A DNA stretch of 64,000 nt from Echinarachnius parma. Taxonomy: Eukaryota; Echinodermata; Echinoidea; Clypeasteroida; Echinarachniidae. This document shows, piece by piece, positions 10,579-21,928 of the stretch. The position numbers and the translations under genes are program-made. Numbering within the stretch: position 1 is the stretch's first letter; every line of letters begins with the position of its first letter. Under the pieces are notes generated by a model that saw nothing but the letters and a program-made list of their open reading frames with translations, was not told where the DNA came from and searched no databases. The stretch is taken from positions 72,001 to 136,000 of the forward strand of contig JBAMJV010008904.1 of NCBI GenBank assembly GCA_037951105.1. The letters run 5' to 3'.

Positions 10579-11268
10579 AGGTATGGTGAAATCCCGGCTT
10601 TTATTCAGGTGTATAGCTTTCTTTCAAAGAAATCCTTTAGTTGGGCAAAAAAAGGTAAATTTCATGCAACCTTTTGGCGTCGGCGTTCCATACTCCAAAA
10701 AAAGTGATTTACGTCACATGCAGTCTGTGACGTCATCTATGACGTCATGAACATTTCTTTTTAGAAATTTCAAATTTGAACTTCATTTTCCGAAATAGCG
10801 TCAAAAATAATGACCAAATACCGAAAATCTATTGAATATGTGAAGTATTGGCTGAGATATGCCCATCAAAATTAATTTTACTTCAATGGGCAATCAGTGT
10901 TATAGAGCTCTGGTTCATAAAGTTATTACCAGAGCACTATAACACTGATTGCTTATTGACAAAACATTCATTTGGATGGGCATATCTCAGCCAATTCAAT
11001 TGATTTTTCGGTATCTGGTCATTATTTTTTACGCTCTTTCGAAAAATGAAGTTCAAATTTGAAATTTCTAAAAACAAATGTTCATGACGTCATAGATGAC
11101 GTCACAGACTGCATGTGACGCCAAAAAGTCGCATGAAATTTACCTTTTTTTGCCAAACTAAAGGATTTCTTTGAAAAAAGAGTGTGGTACATGTACATTA
11201 TATCAATATAACCATATATTCAAAGCTATAAGCCTCAATCAAAGCCGGGATTTCACGTCACCGTACCT
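10579..11268. mobile_element. Near-complete palindromic foldback element, TTAA target
   Basis: Arms of about 330 bases are inverted copies: AGGTATGGTGAAATCCCGGC at the left end, a slightly diverged complement at the right, shared blocks such as TGACGTCATCTATGACGTCA, and a centre where ATCAGTGTTATAG meets CTATAACACTGAT around a short spacer. TTAA flanks both ends (10575-10578, 11269-11272). No ORF. It is probably a non-autonomous piggyBac- or Kolobok-type element. Confidence 0.85.
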
Positions 11269-11272
11269 TTAA

Positions 11273-12489
11273 CGGAATTCGATACTTGCATATTTCATCT
11301 ACATCCTCTGAAAATTGTAGGTCCTAATTCAATTTTTTTTTTATGCCATAAATAATGTTTTTCTGAGCAACCTTCATTTCGGTTTCAACTGAAATCTTGG
11401 TTTGGGAGCGTTGGCTGCTCAAGATCGATCGTGAAACAAACGCCACTGCATGCAATGCAGAAATCATACCGCGGTGAGCGAAAGCGCTGTGATTGGTCAG
11501 GCTGACCTGGCCATTGTATACATGTATGGATATGGGAACGTTGTATTATTTCCGGGTTGCGTGTGCGTCCTTCCGTATTAAAGGGTACCACCACCCAAAC
11601 ATAATATCTATATTATAATAAGAGGACGGTGTTTGTGTCGGTCATCAAGATTTGTCCAGATTGGCTGTTTTTAAGCCATGTATGGGCAATAAATCGCGAT
11701 GCAGCTTCTACCGGTTTGTTACGTGCGGGCGAAGAACAAACCCATAGTGCGTTTTTACTAACCTAAGGGATACCTCAAACATAGAACAAGTTTGACAGCA
11801 AAATTATACCATACAGCACCGCACGTACGCAATGACTGCAGCACTGGTACAGTACAAATATGTGCACCGGCCTGCATGTATTGCGTACTATATGGGTACG
11901 GTATTCAAAGCGATGCGAAAGCGACGCGATCGCAATTTGATATTTTATTTTTGAAGCGAAACAAGACTGACATTGATTATCTCCTTGTGGGAACATAATT
12001 TTGTATTTAGATAGTTATATGGTGTTCGTTGTTTTCAATTGTCAAATTCAGTATTTGGTCGGTAGCGAACAAGGGTGCGGAATGCTTCGACTCGACGTAT
12101 TTACCCATACCAATGGCAAGACACGGCATACGTACGCTGCATGCGTGAGTGACTGACTGACGATCGGTGCATTTTTGTTTCATCATATACCGAGTGTTGT
12201 TTCAACACCATATTCGTAAAATTCGAAGGAAAACATTGGGGCTACCAAAATATGTTGTTCACTTGCACTTGAAAGTTGAAATATTGAGAAAGGCGTTTTG
12301 TAAATGTCTATTCGAAGTACATCAGTATTTATTTTTGTATTCAAGTATAAAAAGCTGTAGCCTACTTGTGCAAGAATTAGGGTTATTTTTCCTTGCCAAT
12401 TCGTACAGGATTCGTAAAAGATTTTCTGAAAATAGTCGTACAAAATTTGTGAAGCCTAGACCGAAGAATGTTTCGACATTTTCGAGACT
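11273..12489. other. Unassigned intronic sequence
   Basis: No clear coding or repeat structure was found. A GGGTACCACCACCC motif near 11583 matches the terminus of the TTAA element at 13704, so a fragment of that family may start here. The short ORFs lack recognisable motifs. Confidence 0.4.
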
Positions 12490-13560
12490 GAGACCAGGTC
12501 CAGTCCTAAATTTTCAAGGCCGAGACCAAGACTCATTGGGGGGGGGGGGGGGGGGGGGGTAGTCGAAGAAAATCTTTGAAGCCGAGACCGAGAATTTTCG
12601 ACATTTTTGAGAACGAGACCATGACCCATTGGATGAGAATCCTGTAATAAGCGAGGGGGAGGGGGGGGGGTTGTGGTGGTCGTAGAAAATTTTCAAAGCC
12701 GAAACCGAAACTTGTTGACACTTTCGAGGCCGAGACCACGGTTCTTCGCACTTTTCGAGGCCGAGACCATCGATAATGACGGTCGAGACCGCTAAAATGT
12801 GGTCTCAAGACCAGTTAAGATTTGAAAAGGGGGGGGGGGGGTTCAAACCCCCCAAAACAGCATTTTTTGGTCAAAGGGGGGGGGGGGAGGTTCGAACCCC
12901 CCCCCCCTGGGTACGCCGATGACTACCTACAATACTACTACTACTTCTACTACTACTACTACTACTACTACTACCATAGGCGTACCCAGGGGGGATTTGG
13001 GGGGTTCAAACCCCCCCCCCCCTCTGACCAAATAATGGCTGTTTTAGGGGGTTTGAACCCCCCCTTTTACAATTGTAGCGGGTCTCGGGACTACTTTTAA
13101 GCGGTCTCGACCGTCTAAAACCTGGTCTCGACCGACTAAAACCTGATCTCGACCGACTAAAACCTGGTCTCGGCCCACACAATTTTTGAAGATCTCCGGT
13201 CGCTGGCTCGAAAAATTTAAAAGTACTTGGTCTCGGCTTCGGTGAGAGGGGTTTTCAAGTTTGACGGTACTTGGTCTCGGTCTCGAAAATTTTGAAAGTA
13301 AGCCTACCTGGTCTCGGTTTCGAAAACATTTTTACGGACACCGCCCCCCCCCCCCCCCCCCCCCCTCCCACCCCACTGAGAGGTTTTTTTAATCTTTGAA
13401 AGTACGAAAGTACTTGGTCTCGGTTTCGAAACAAATTTACGCACAGCGCCCCCTTCCTCCCTCCCCCTTCCCCCCTTTCCCCCCCCCCCCCACTGAGAGG
13501 TTTTCAACTTTGAACGTACTTGGTCTCGATTTCGAAAACATTTTACGGACACCCCCCACC
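12490..13560. repeat. Low-complexity block: G/C homopolymer runs and GGTCTCG repeats
   Basis: There are long G runs (about 12538-12559, 12656-12670, 12830-12840, 12877-12887) and long C runs (about 12898-12906, 13010-13022, 13343-13365, 13480-13491). Between them, GGCCGAGACC and its complement GGTCTCG recur with TTTTCGA spacers, including a 21-base tandem repeat (GGTCTCGACCGACTAAAACC) at about 13100-13165. A TAC/CTA trinucleotide run lies at 12938-12975. Proline- and glycine-rich ORFs here are by-products of the runs. Confidence 0.8.
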
Positions 13561-13703
13561 CACCCCCCCCATTGTTATTATGAATCTGTATACTGTACGT
13601 ATGTTTAGTGACTGGTGCTGAACTTGACGAAATGCTGACCAAATTGTTAATAGTACACTGATAGGCTACACTCCTATAACTTATTTAAATATTTTACCTT
13701 TAA

Positions 13704-14690
13704 GGGTACCACCACCCAAAAATAATATTCTTATTAAAGAAAGGTAACATCTTTAGTATTCCATTCCATCAACAAGTTCATAAAAATATGTTTCCAGAAA
13801 AAAAAAATATAATTGGAAAACGCATCACCATTCTAAAGCATGCGTTCATGCGGTCTGAATTGAATTGCGACTACTAATGTGTGCAGAGCAAACGAATCGC
13901 CCGGGAATCTATTGTCTACACGTGAATAGCATTGGCGCACTCGCAAATGGTTGGCCCGTATGGAACCAGGAAATAGTAGTGGTTCCGTAAGTGGTAGAAA
14001 TTAATTGCTTTGTTTATGAATTACACTACCCTTTTCAAAATATTGGGTATCTATTTGATATCACAAAACGGTACCAAAACATTTAATAATGTGTTGTTAT
14101 TTGCCTGGTGGCAAATAACAATAATTTTGTCCATCTTAATTATTATAACCATATAAACAAAGAATCAATTACTTATGTTTTTTTTACACTCGGACATATA
14201 CAAAAAATAAAGAGTTACAAAAATACAACATTCAACATATCTCACTCAAAGATCTGGTAACGGGTAATTTGCTAGTTCTTACTAAAGAAAGGTAACATCT
14301 TTAGTATTCCATTCCATCAACAAGTTCACAAAAATATGTTTCCAGAAAGAAAAAAAATATAATTGGAAACGCATCACCATTCTAAAGCATGCGTTCATGC
14401 GGTCTGAATTACGCAGACTGCTATGTGTGCGGTGAATTGGAATGTATGCAGAGTGAACGAATTGCCCGGGAATCTATTGTTTACAAACGTGCGCGTGAAT
14501 AGCATTGGCGCACTCGCAAATGGTTGGCCTGTATGGAACCAGGAAATAGCAGTGGTTCCGTAAGTGGTGGAAATTAATTGCTTTGTTTATGAATTACACA
14601 ACCCTTTGCAAAATGTTGGGTATCTATTTCATATCACAAAACGGTACCAAAACATATAATAATATGTTGTTCTTTACCTGGTGGTCCCCT
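13704..14690. mobile_element. TTAA-target element, GGTACCACC family, with internal duplication
   Basis: The left end GGGTACCACCACCC and right end GGTGGTCCCCT form imperfect inverted termini next to TTAA (13700-13703, 14691-14694). The segment starting TTCTTA(T/C)TAAAGAAAGGT occurs twice, at about 13727 and 14275, so the body is partly duplicated. A single-length relative is at 60990-61429 in the other orientation, and fragments lie at 51306-51419 and 57831-58516. No ORF. Confidence 0.8.
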
Positions 14691-14694
14691 TTAA

Positions 14695-15472
14695 GTTTAT
14701 AAGTCATTTTACTGAAGAGGGTATTATGAATTATAATAAAAGATATTATCACGTCTCACGAAATGGCTGCGAAGAATGATCAAATCCACCCCCCCACCCC
14801 ATGCGTAGGTCATTGTTTAGTTTATTGTTGCGTTAATGACCGGGCGTGATAAATGAGAAGGGGTCGATATCATCCAACTGTGAAAGGGAAAGATGACAAG
14901 TAAACTTTGAAAGGGCCCCATGCAGTAGAGGCTTAGAGGGTAAAGGGAATGTTTAATTATAGCCTCCGGAAATTAAGGAATTTTGACAATTTCTTATTAT
15001 TGGTTTACAACCAAATGACACATAAATTAGACAAACAACATCCATTTCCTAGACTAGAATTTACATGACCACTTAATAACAGCTCCGCCTATCGACTCCG
15101 ATATTATTTTGTTAATGATATCAGCGCATATGGACAGAATTGAAAAGATAGATTATTTTAGATTATTATATTGTCTGTGTCAGTGTTATATAGATCAGGC
15201 CTTCAAAAAACTTATATGTTTCAAGTTGTACATCATTTTAAAGCTGAAATCCTAGAGAATTCATAACGCTAAAAATCTCAATTTTGATATTTCCGACAAA
15301 ATACCCAATTATGTTAGAGAAGGTCACATATGTTTTGCCTTGGTACTGTGTGCATGCATGCACAATTTTGCACCAATTGGTACTTTGTATATATGTGTAT
15401 TCACATTTCTGAATTACTACTAATACAGCTATAGCAACAACTACAGCAACAACTTATAGTAATAATAATAAC
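14695..15472. other. Unassigned intronic sequence
   Basis: Low-GC sequence with no convincing ORF or repeat structure. Confidence 0.4.
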
Positions 15473-15700
15473 TAGCTGTACCCGCGGAAATCCGCGGGTT
15501 TTTTGTGAGAGAAAAGGCGATGATGACAAAACGATAGTTTAAATCTTGACTATTCCCAAAGTCATAATAATAAATAGTATAAGACAAAATCAACACGGGC
15601 GACTCAATCCCGCCCCACAACCCGTCGGGGCCCCGTCCAACAATATCCGGTTTATGTATAACAAAATCATAATGGTTTAGTACCCATGCAAATTTATTCA
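15473..15700. repeat. Dispersed repeat fragment starting at a CCCGCGGAAATCCGCGGG hairpin
   Basis: A perfect 7-base stem, CCCGCGG/CCGCGGG, opens the segment. Its distal part (TTATGTATAACAAAATCATA and following) is inverted-similar to about 20336-20400. The two may be fragments of one element family; the class is not recognised. Confidence 0.5.
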
Positions 15701-16074
15701 GTTATCCCCCATATTTTATATATAATTTGTTCCGCTTGTATTAAATTAGATACAGTACACTATGGTCGTGTACTTGCTAATATAGTATCTTCGCCGCTGA
15801 CCCCCCCCCCCTTCCCCGCGACTCCAATTGCCTGCATGACACATATTGTGCATGTGATGTTTTGTTGAAATGGTGATTAGATAGAGAGATAATCAACAAA
15901 TATATATTTAAAAACTTTTTGAAAATGTTTGAAAAGAGAAAGCATTTTCTTTTTTGCGAAGTTAGTTCGCGATCGCCTTCTCCTGTTTTCCAATTCAATT
16001 GATTTCAATTTCAGTATCATCCCTTGTTAGCCTATACGTTTATCATAATGTGAAACCCAGGAATATATACTGTA

Positions 16075-16957
16075 ATATAGGGAATGCTTATAGCTGTCTC
16101 TTCATGCATTTAATACAATGACACTCTTTAGAATTATTTTGTAGTATCAATCGTGTGCGTATTGTAATACAATAACACATTTCGCATACCTGCCAACTAT
16201 TACGATTTTGGCGTAATCATTACGATTTTTTGTTTTAAATTCCGCCTTACGATTTTGTGTCAAAAATTACGTAATTTTTTTTTTTTAATAATCCTCTCTG
16301 CTTGCTGGTAACGATAAAAATGATTACCCAGAGCCAAAAACCTCTCTGCTTGCTGGTAACGATAAAAATGATTACCCAGAGCCAAAATTGAAAAATCTCC
16401 CAACTGTGGGAGGGGGGACACCCCCTCCCCCGCTCAGTCGCTTCGCTCCCTCGCAGTAGTTCTCGAAAGTTTTTCAGTGTTTTTTATGAACAGTACTTTT
16501 CATGTCTGACTATGACACAAAAATTACCCATAAATTTGTGTTGAATTTTAGGGGAAATGATCCCTAAAATAGGCTCAGATTGCACCAGAGAGCATCAGGG
16601 ACACCAGAGCTTCCAGGGCCCTAAAGCGGGCCCTGGACCACGGCTAAAGGGACTTCGCGCTCGTGATGTGCGCTTTGCGCACATCATGGTCGCTCCGCTC
16701 CCTCGCAGTGTCTCGCAAAAAACGATTACTATTTTTGGTCTTCAAAGGTTGGCAGGTATGATTTCGCCAAAGGGTGGCGATATTCCAACTAAATACATGG
16801 AGCGAGTTATATAGGGAAAGCTTATAGCTGTCTCTTCATGCATTTAATAAAATGACACTTTATAATTATTTTGTAGTATCAATCGTGTGCGTATTGTAAT
16901 ACAATAACACATTTCGCCACAGGGTGGCGATATTCCAACTAAATACATGGAGCGAGT
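16075..16957. repeat. Tandem duplication of about 150 bases, split by a MITE
   Basis: Copy 1 is 16075-16184 plus 16767-16808; copy 2 is 16809-16957. Both contain CTTATAGCTGTCTCTTCATG, AATCGTGTGCGTATTGTAAT and GGGTGGCGATATTCCAACTA. Copy 2 is uninterrupted and gives the empty site for the element at 16185. Confidence 0.85.
16185..16760. mobile_element. MITE with CATACCTGCCAAC termini
   Basis: The left end CATACCTGCCAAC and right end GTTGGCAGGTATG are inverted. ATTTCG is duplicated at both sides (16179-16184, 16761-16766), and the tandem copy near 16912 shows a single ATTTCG. A 48-base unit (CTCTCTGCTTGCTGGTAACG...) is repeated twice in a row at about 16293-16388. No transposase; superfamily not assigned. 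Confidence 0.85.
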
Positions 16958-18628
16958 TTTAGCAGGATTAGTCTAGAGAGGTGGGAAGGTGCTCCTCTCG
17001 TATTAGTCGATGCCACTGTGAAAATAAACACGGGCCTGTATTTAATAGCAGAGGGCGCTTTAGATGACTCTGAGCCGTGTGCACGTTTGTAACGACTACC
17101 AGTGGAGTAAACGCGCAGCGAAATTCCAACTACTAAGCCTTCCGACTATTTTACTACGAATACACAACACCTTGCGTTGTCAATTTTAGACTTACAGATC
17201 ATATCGACCATTTGCGTGAAAATAATATTTATATTTATCTAAAACTGGATAGTTTTGCAACTCGTAAACTTTGAATATGTTTCGTAATAGATATCTTGCA
17301 TTTTAAACTCCGTTTTATATTCATCGAACAAGTTGCGGCGGTAAATCGTTAGTCAATGCTCGGCGTCTTAAACGGACAACTGACATTGCTGACTTTCCCT
17401 TTTCTTTGATCTGGACGACGACCATGGGGCGGGAGCGACTCGGGAATGGCTTATTGTCCTCCGCAAAACGTATATCCTTCGATCCAACGGTCGGGGAGTC
17501 GCCGAATCCTCGGGGTGAGGTTATCTCATGTGGGAGGCGATTCGTGGGATTAAAGCTACCCGTATTAATATAATAGATAATAAAAAACGTATAACAATAA
17601 TAGTTATCATACCAATGATAATAATATTAATAGTTATACCAATGATAATAATATTAATGATAATCGTAATTATGATAATAATAATAATAATGATAATAAT
17701 AATATTAATAATAATGATAATAATATTAATAATAATTATGATAATAATTATAATACTACTATTACTATTAATACTACTAATATAAATATAAATGATAATG
17801 GAACTACTACTACTACTTCTTCCACGAGTAATACCGTATTTCCTGGTGTATTAACTGCAACTTTTTCCATTAAAGTGATACCTGTAAAGTGTCAGATATT
17901 GCACAAAATGACATGTGAGACTTCAATCTTATATCAATATCATTGTAAAATACAATTGAAAGATTTGTGAAAGTTTGAAAGAAAAAGAACACTGTTTACC
18001 TAGTGAAAAAAAAAAATATTGAGTTCATATTTTATCACCGAATACTGATGGTCTGCCATACATTGGTCGCAGTAATGAATGATCCGTTTGAGATATTTGC
18101 ACCTGTGTATGTTTACACACGTAGTACAGAATTCATGGAATTTGCAATCGTTCGGCTCCAAGTTCAATCTCCGGAATGTTCTCACGCGTGCTGCATGCGG
18201 ACGTTCTCAGCTAGGACAATTGTACTTTTTATCAAAAGCGTTAATCAACGTGATTGAAATAAAAGATTTAAATGATAATTATCTTCATACTAAAGGGACA
18301 TTTGAAAAAATCAAACCCTATTTTATTCTTCTTTTACCATAAGCTAAACAACACGGTAGAAGAGAAACGAGGAAACTCCAAGTAATTTTCGTGGATTTGG
18401 ACACTTTACAGGTATGACTTTAAGAAGAACCTGCAAAAAAGGGGGAGCGGTTAATACACAGAAATAGTCGAGAAACATATTTCAGGAAAATACCATGTAT
18501 GGCTATAATATCAGTTTATGTGGAGTGAAAAGTTTGATAGGCTTTTTATTAGGAATTGTACTCCAATCAGAAACAAGTATGTGACTTGTGTTGTTGTTGT
18601 TGTTTTGTTTACTTAAAGTGGTGTTTGC

Positions 18629-18687
18629 TTGGTCTACACTCAGTTGGTCTACAACTCATTTGGTCTACAACTCATTTGGTCTACTAC
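18629..18687. repeat. GGTCTAC array, left partner
   Basis: Four TTGGTCTAC words with ACTCA spacers. The complement (GTAGACCAAATGG) recurs three times at 20445-20487. The pair interleaves with the inverted repeat 17330-19035 rather than nesting neatly. It resembles the larger GTCTAATG arrays at 28425-30414. Confidence 0.65.
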
Positions 18688-18730
18688 CTGATGCCTTTGA
18701 CTTCAATTTCTCCAACTCCAAACGCGATCC

Positions 18731-18780
18731 CAAACTCAAAACCTAACCCTAACTCTAATCCACACCCCTAACCCTAATCA
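18731..18780. repeat. Short telomere-like CCCTAA tract
   Basis: ACCTAACCCTAACTCTAATC and CCCCTAACCCTAATC are degenerate CCCTAA units over about 50 bases. It is an interstitial fragment, not a chromosome end. Confidence 0.55.
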
Positions 18781-19348
18781 TAATCTATTATATTAATACG
18801 GTAAGCTTCAACCCGGAATTTAGGTTCCCATTCTGGCCTCCCCCCGAAATTTTGGCGACTCCCCGACCGTCAGGATCGAAGGGTATATGTTTTGCGGAGG
18901 ACGTAGAGGCATTCCCGAGTCGCCCCCGCCCCGTGGTCGTCGTCCAGATCGAAGAAAAGGGGGCATGCATCATTCTGGTTGCCTATTTAAGCCGCCGAGC
19001 ATTGACTAACAATTTACTGCCTCAAGTTTGTTTGAGGGAGTCGATAAAGTGAGTATTATATTGAGAAACCGTTTTAGATATAACACATTGCGAAACTACC
19101 CAGCTTTTGATAAATATCAATATTTATATTACGCGGATGGTATGGTAATGATCGCTATTGACGATTGGCATCGTGTTTCCAAGGGCATCAACGACAAAAT
19201 GACGACAACTTCAATTTAGCTGCGCTCATACCATGCATACAGTATACTCCGTGCCTGTACAACCGTGTACATGTCACGGACTCAAATAATCACCCCCACC
19301 GTATCGCGGGAGTTTGTTTGCACAGCTCACTGACCTGCTGACCCATTG

Positions 19349-19374
19349 AAGTATACCACGTTAGTGGTATACTT
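19349..19374. repeat. Perfect 11-base hairpin
   Basis: AAGTATACCAC and GTGGTATACTT are exact complements around a GTTA loop. Nothing nearby suggests a transcript, so it is recorded only as structure. Confidence 0.7.
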
Positions 19375-19476
19375 AAATGTGCTGACCACACGATTCTACA
19401 ATCGCGCCCACTTGTGGTAAGATTTATTATGCAATGCATGTATAGACGGCTACTATTCCCTTCAGGGCCATTCTTG

Positions 19477-19891
19477 GTCACGTGTGTGACCCAAAACATG
19501 ACAAATTTTGGAATGGGATGCTTATATTTCAGTAAGTATGAGACTATAATGATTTTTACTTCATATGTGACTTGAATATGTTGTAGTCTTTCAAACTTAA
19601 CACAAAAGATTTTATAAGGATTACGTAACTCAATGTCAGAGGTCAAATGGCATGGGTCACGTGTGTGACTTCGCACGGAGCGCTTTTTTCATAACTAAAT
19701 TTCATTTGGAAAATTCTTTAAAATATGAATAGCTATAATGTTCATCTTATTACCAGAGAAGTACTATACATTTGTAAGTACAACAATAGCAATGAATGAG
19801 AATTATATCAAACCGTTGTTTTTTATAGTACTTAATTATGTGGCAACGTCTGGTCACGTGTGTGACATTTTGGGGTGGTCACGTGTGTGAC
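19477..19891. promoter_or_regulatory. Four copies of a CACGTG (E-box) palindrome
   Basis: GTCACGTGTGTGAC occurs at 19477-19490, 19656-19669, 19853-19866 and 19878-19891. Each holds a CACGTG E-box core inside a GTCAC/GTGAC palindrome. Spacings are about 179, 197 and 25 bases, so this is not a simple tandem repeat. No promoter or exon is recognised nearby; a repeat-derived origin is equally possible. Confidence 0.45.
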
Positions 19892-20666
19892 ATGTACAAT
19901 GTGAATGGAAAAATGGGAATTTTATAATATCGGGTTTAGAAAAGAATGAAAGGTTGAATTTTTACAAAGTTGGTATCAACCTGTACAGGAAAGTGAGAAG
20001 AATGAGCTTGCTAATTATCTTTTTGATATCTTGATTATTTTCTGAATTATGATTATTAGAAAAATATTGAAATATGTAAATTTATGCAAATGAGTAAAAA
20101 AGTTTCATTTTAAACTTCAAATCATGTATTTCATGAAACTTTACACATGGATCATTCCAAAAATGGAACAAAACTACAGAAAAATAAAACTTCAATTTTT
20201 CCGAAAAAGTTTCACTTTTCAAAGAATGGCCCTTCAAAGGAATATATCATCGGGTTTCACAAGAATATAACAAAATGTATATGCGGGAGTTTACAAGCGG
20301 AACAAATTATGGACCATATGAAATATGGGGGATAATATTTGCATGGGTACTAAACCATCATGATTTTGTTATAAATGAGGACTATGGGAATAGTAAAGTT
20401 TTAAAGTGTCGTTATGTCATAAGCCCCAGAATTTATCATTTGCTAGTAGACCAAATGGGAGTAGACCAAATGGCTGTAGACCAATCGGCAAGTTACCATT
20501 AAAGTTTATAAAGGTTAGGGGGAAATCATGGAATTTTATTATAGTGCAATGATTCCCTGCACAGTTTTATTATCTAGAAAATGTTTTTTCCTCTTCAATG
20601 ACAACCCAAAGTTGGGTGTGCAGTTAATACACAGGTGCGGTTTATACACCGGCAAATACGGTGGTG

Positions 20667-20730
<64 letters not shown>

Positions 20731-20768
20731 GTCTACTACGTCTACTACTACTACGTCTACTACTACGT
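20667..20768. repeat. CTA trinucleotide microsatellite
   Basis: About 100 bases of CTACTACTA with a few CGTCTA interruptions. ORFs through it (poly-Tyr, poly-Thr) are artefacts. Confidence 0.9.
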
Positions 20769-20936
20769 ATATATAATGATAATAATTAGTGTCCTACTAT
20801 GGTCCCACTTATGGGTAAGTGGGAAGGGAGAACATGGATTTATTTTCGGCGCCCTGTATTTCTTTCCAAATAACAGTATTGGGAAATGCCCCACGCACAA
20901 AAAATGAAAGATATGCTTTCATCACCTACCATGTGA

Positions 20937-21794
20937 AAGAATATCATAACTTATCTGACTCACAAGGACAGGCATCCACTTCACAAGAAAGCAGGAGTCT
21001 ACAGAATACCATGCAAATGCAGTCAAGTCTACATTGGGGAAACGGGCAGAAATCTGGAAACACGACTAAAGGAACACAAGACCAGCTACAGACTCAGCGA
21101 TTGGGACAAGTCAGCCATCGTCAAGCACGCACAACAGCACGAACACGTCATTCAATGGGACGACAGCAAGCTCATCACCACCATCAAACATTGGAACACA
21201 CGCCGCATCCGAGAAGCCATCGAAATTCACCGCCACAACACAGTACCTCAAGATACAGGATTATACATCAGCGACATCTGGAAACCACTCATCAACAAGG
21301 ACACAAATAGACCGCCGACACAGCCTACACAGCCAGCCACACATCACCCACCGCCACCCACAGAGGAAACCGAGCAGCCTAGCGCCACTCAAATCCGCAA
21401 CCAGCACACCGAAATGCAACAGCCAGTCAGCCAGCCAACCGTACACCACCCGCTGCTACCCGCAGAAGAGCCTGGCGTCACCCGCATCCGCGACCAGCGA
21501 GCCGAGAGATTACAGCGCCGCCAGCGTCAACAGCCAGCCAGCCAGCCAGTCGAACATCAAACGCCGCCACCCGCAGAGCAGCCTTGCGTCACCCACGTCC
21601 GCGACCAGCGAGCCGAGAGATTACAGCGCCGCCAGCGTCAACAGCCAGCCAGCCAGCCAGCCGAGCATCAAACGCCGCCACCCGCAGAGCAGCCTTGCGT
21701 CACCCACGTCCGCACCCAGCGAGCCGAGAGACTACAGCGCCGCCAGCGTCGGCAGCACACACAACGCGTCGCCGATAGCGCTCCTAATCGATAG
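20937..21794 (+). CDS. Penelope-like element fragment: GIY-YIG endonuclease plus Pro/Gln-rich repeats
   Basis: The frame is open from 20937 to a stop at 21792-21794. Residues from 20955 read LTHKDRHPLHKKAGVYRIPC, then KCSQVYIGETGRNLETRLKEH, matching the GIY-YIG endonuclease at the C-terminus of Penelope-like retroelements (GVYRIPC and YIGETGR motifs). After WKPLINKDT the protein becomes Pro/Gln-rich with a 37-residue (111-base) unit repeated about three times (start points near 21491, 21602, 21713; core RDQRAERLQRRQRQQ). The reverse transcriptase part is absent upstream, so this is a 5'-truncated copy. GC content is clearly higher than in its surroundings. The endonuclease would nick target DNA in an active element. 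A longer ORF in another frame over the same bases is a shadow. Confidence 0.75.
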   Translation, partial: KNIITYLTHKDRHPLHKKAGVYRIPCKCSQVYIGETGRNLETRLKEHKTSYRLSDWDKSAIVKHAQQHEHVIQWDDSKLITTIKHWNTRRIREAIEIHRHNTVPQDTGLYISDIWKPLINKDTNRPPTQPTQPATHHPPPPTEETEQPSATQIRNQHTEMQQPVSQPTVHHPLLPAEEPGVTRIRDQRAERLQRRQRQQPASQPVEHQTPPPAEQPCVTHVRDQRAERLQRRQRQQPASQPAEHQTPPPAEQPCVTHVRTQRAERLQRRQRRQHTQRVADSAPNR

Positions 21795-21855
21795 TACGTC
21801 ACCCGCGTCCGCAACCCCTAGCCTTATAGCCGCGCACGCCAACAGATCCCCACTC

Positions 21856-21885
21856 CTGACGACGGATAGTCAATCTATTCGAAAC
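21856..21885 (+). ncRNA. Hammerhead-ribozyme-like core, weak
   Basis: CTGACGA is followed by a stem GGATAG/CTATTC with loop TCAAT and then GAAAC. This is the order of a hammerhead core, and Penelope-like elements are known to carry hammerhead motifs. One extra C separates CTGACGA from the stem, and the outer helices were not identified, so activity is doubtful. Confidence 0.3.
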
Positions 21886-21928
21886 GTCGAGTCCCTCCTA
21901 CTATCCACCCTCTCCTCGCAATACCAAC

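Larger units (their letters stand above)
17330..19035. repeat. Inverted repeat of about 190 bases flanking an AT-rich centre
   Basis: 17380-17525 (GATCTGGACGACGACCATGG, CCTCCGCAAAACGTATATCC, CGGGGAGTCGCC) recurs inverted at 18850-18965, and GTTAGTCAATGCTCGGCG near 17348 matches the complement near 18995. The centre includes an ATAATAATA microsatellite (about 17560-17800). This looks like a foldback element or an inverted duplication; exact termini are not clear. Confidence 0.65.

Noticed and set aside
12514-13642. Proline- and glycine-rich ORFs
   Set aside because: They are made by G and C homopolymer runs in low-complexity DNA and lack splice context.
18731-18780. Chromosome end
   Set aside because: The CCCTAA tract is only about 50 bases, degenerate, and inside a gene intron.
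20528-20907. ORFs with long Thr or Tyr runs
   Set aside because: They are translations of a CTA microsatellite.
20819-21310. 163-residue ORF over the Penelope-like fragment
   Set aside because: It is out of frame with the GIY-YIG motifs; the Gln/His-rich sequence is a shadow.
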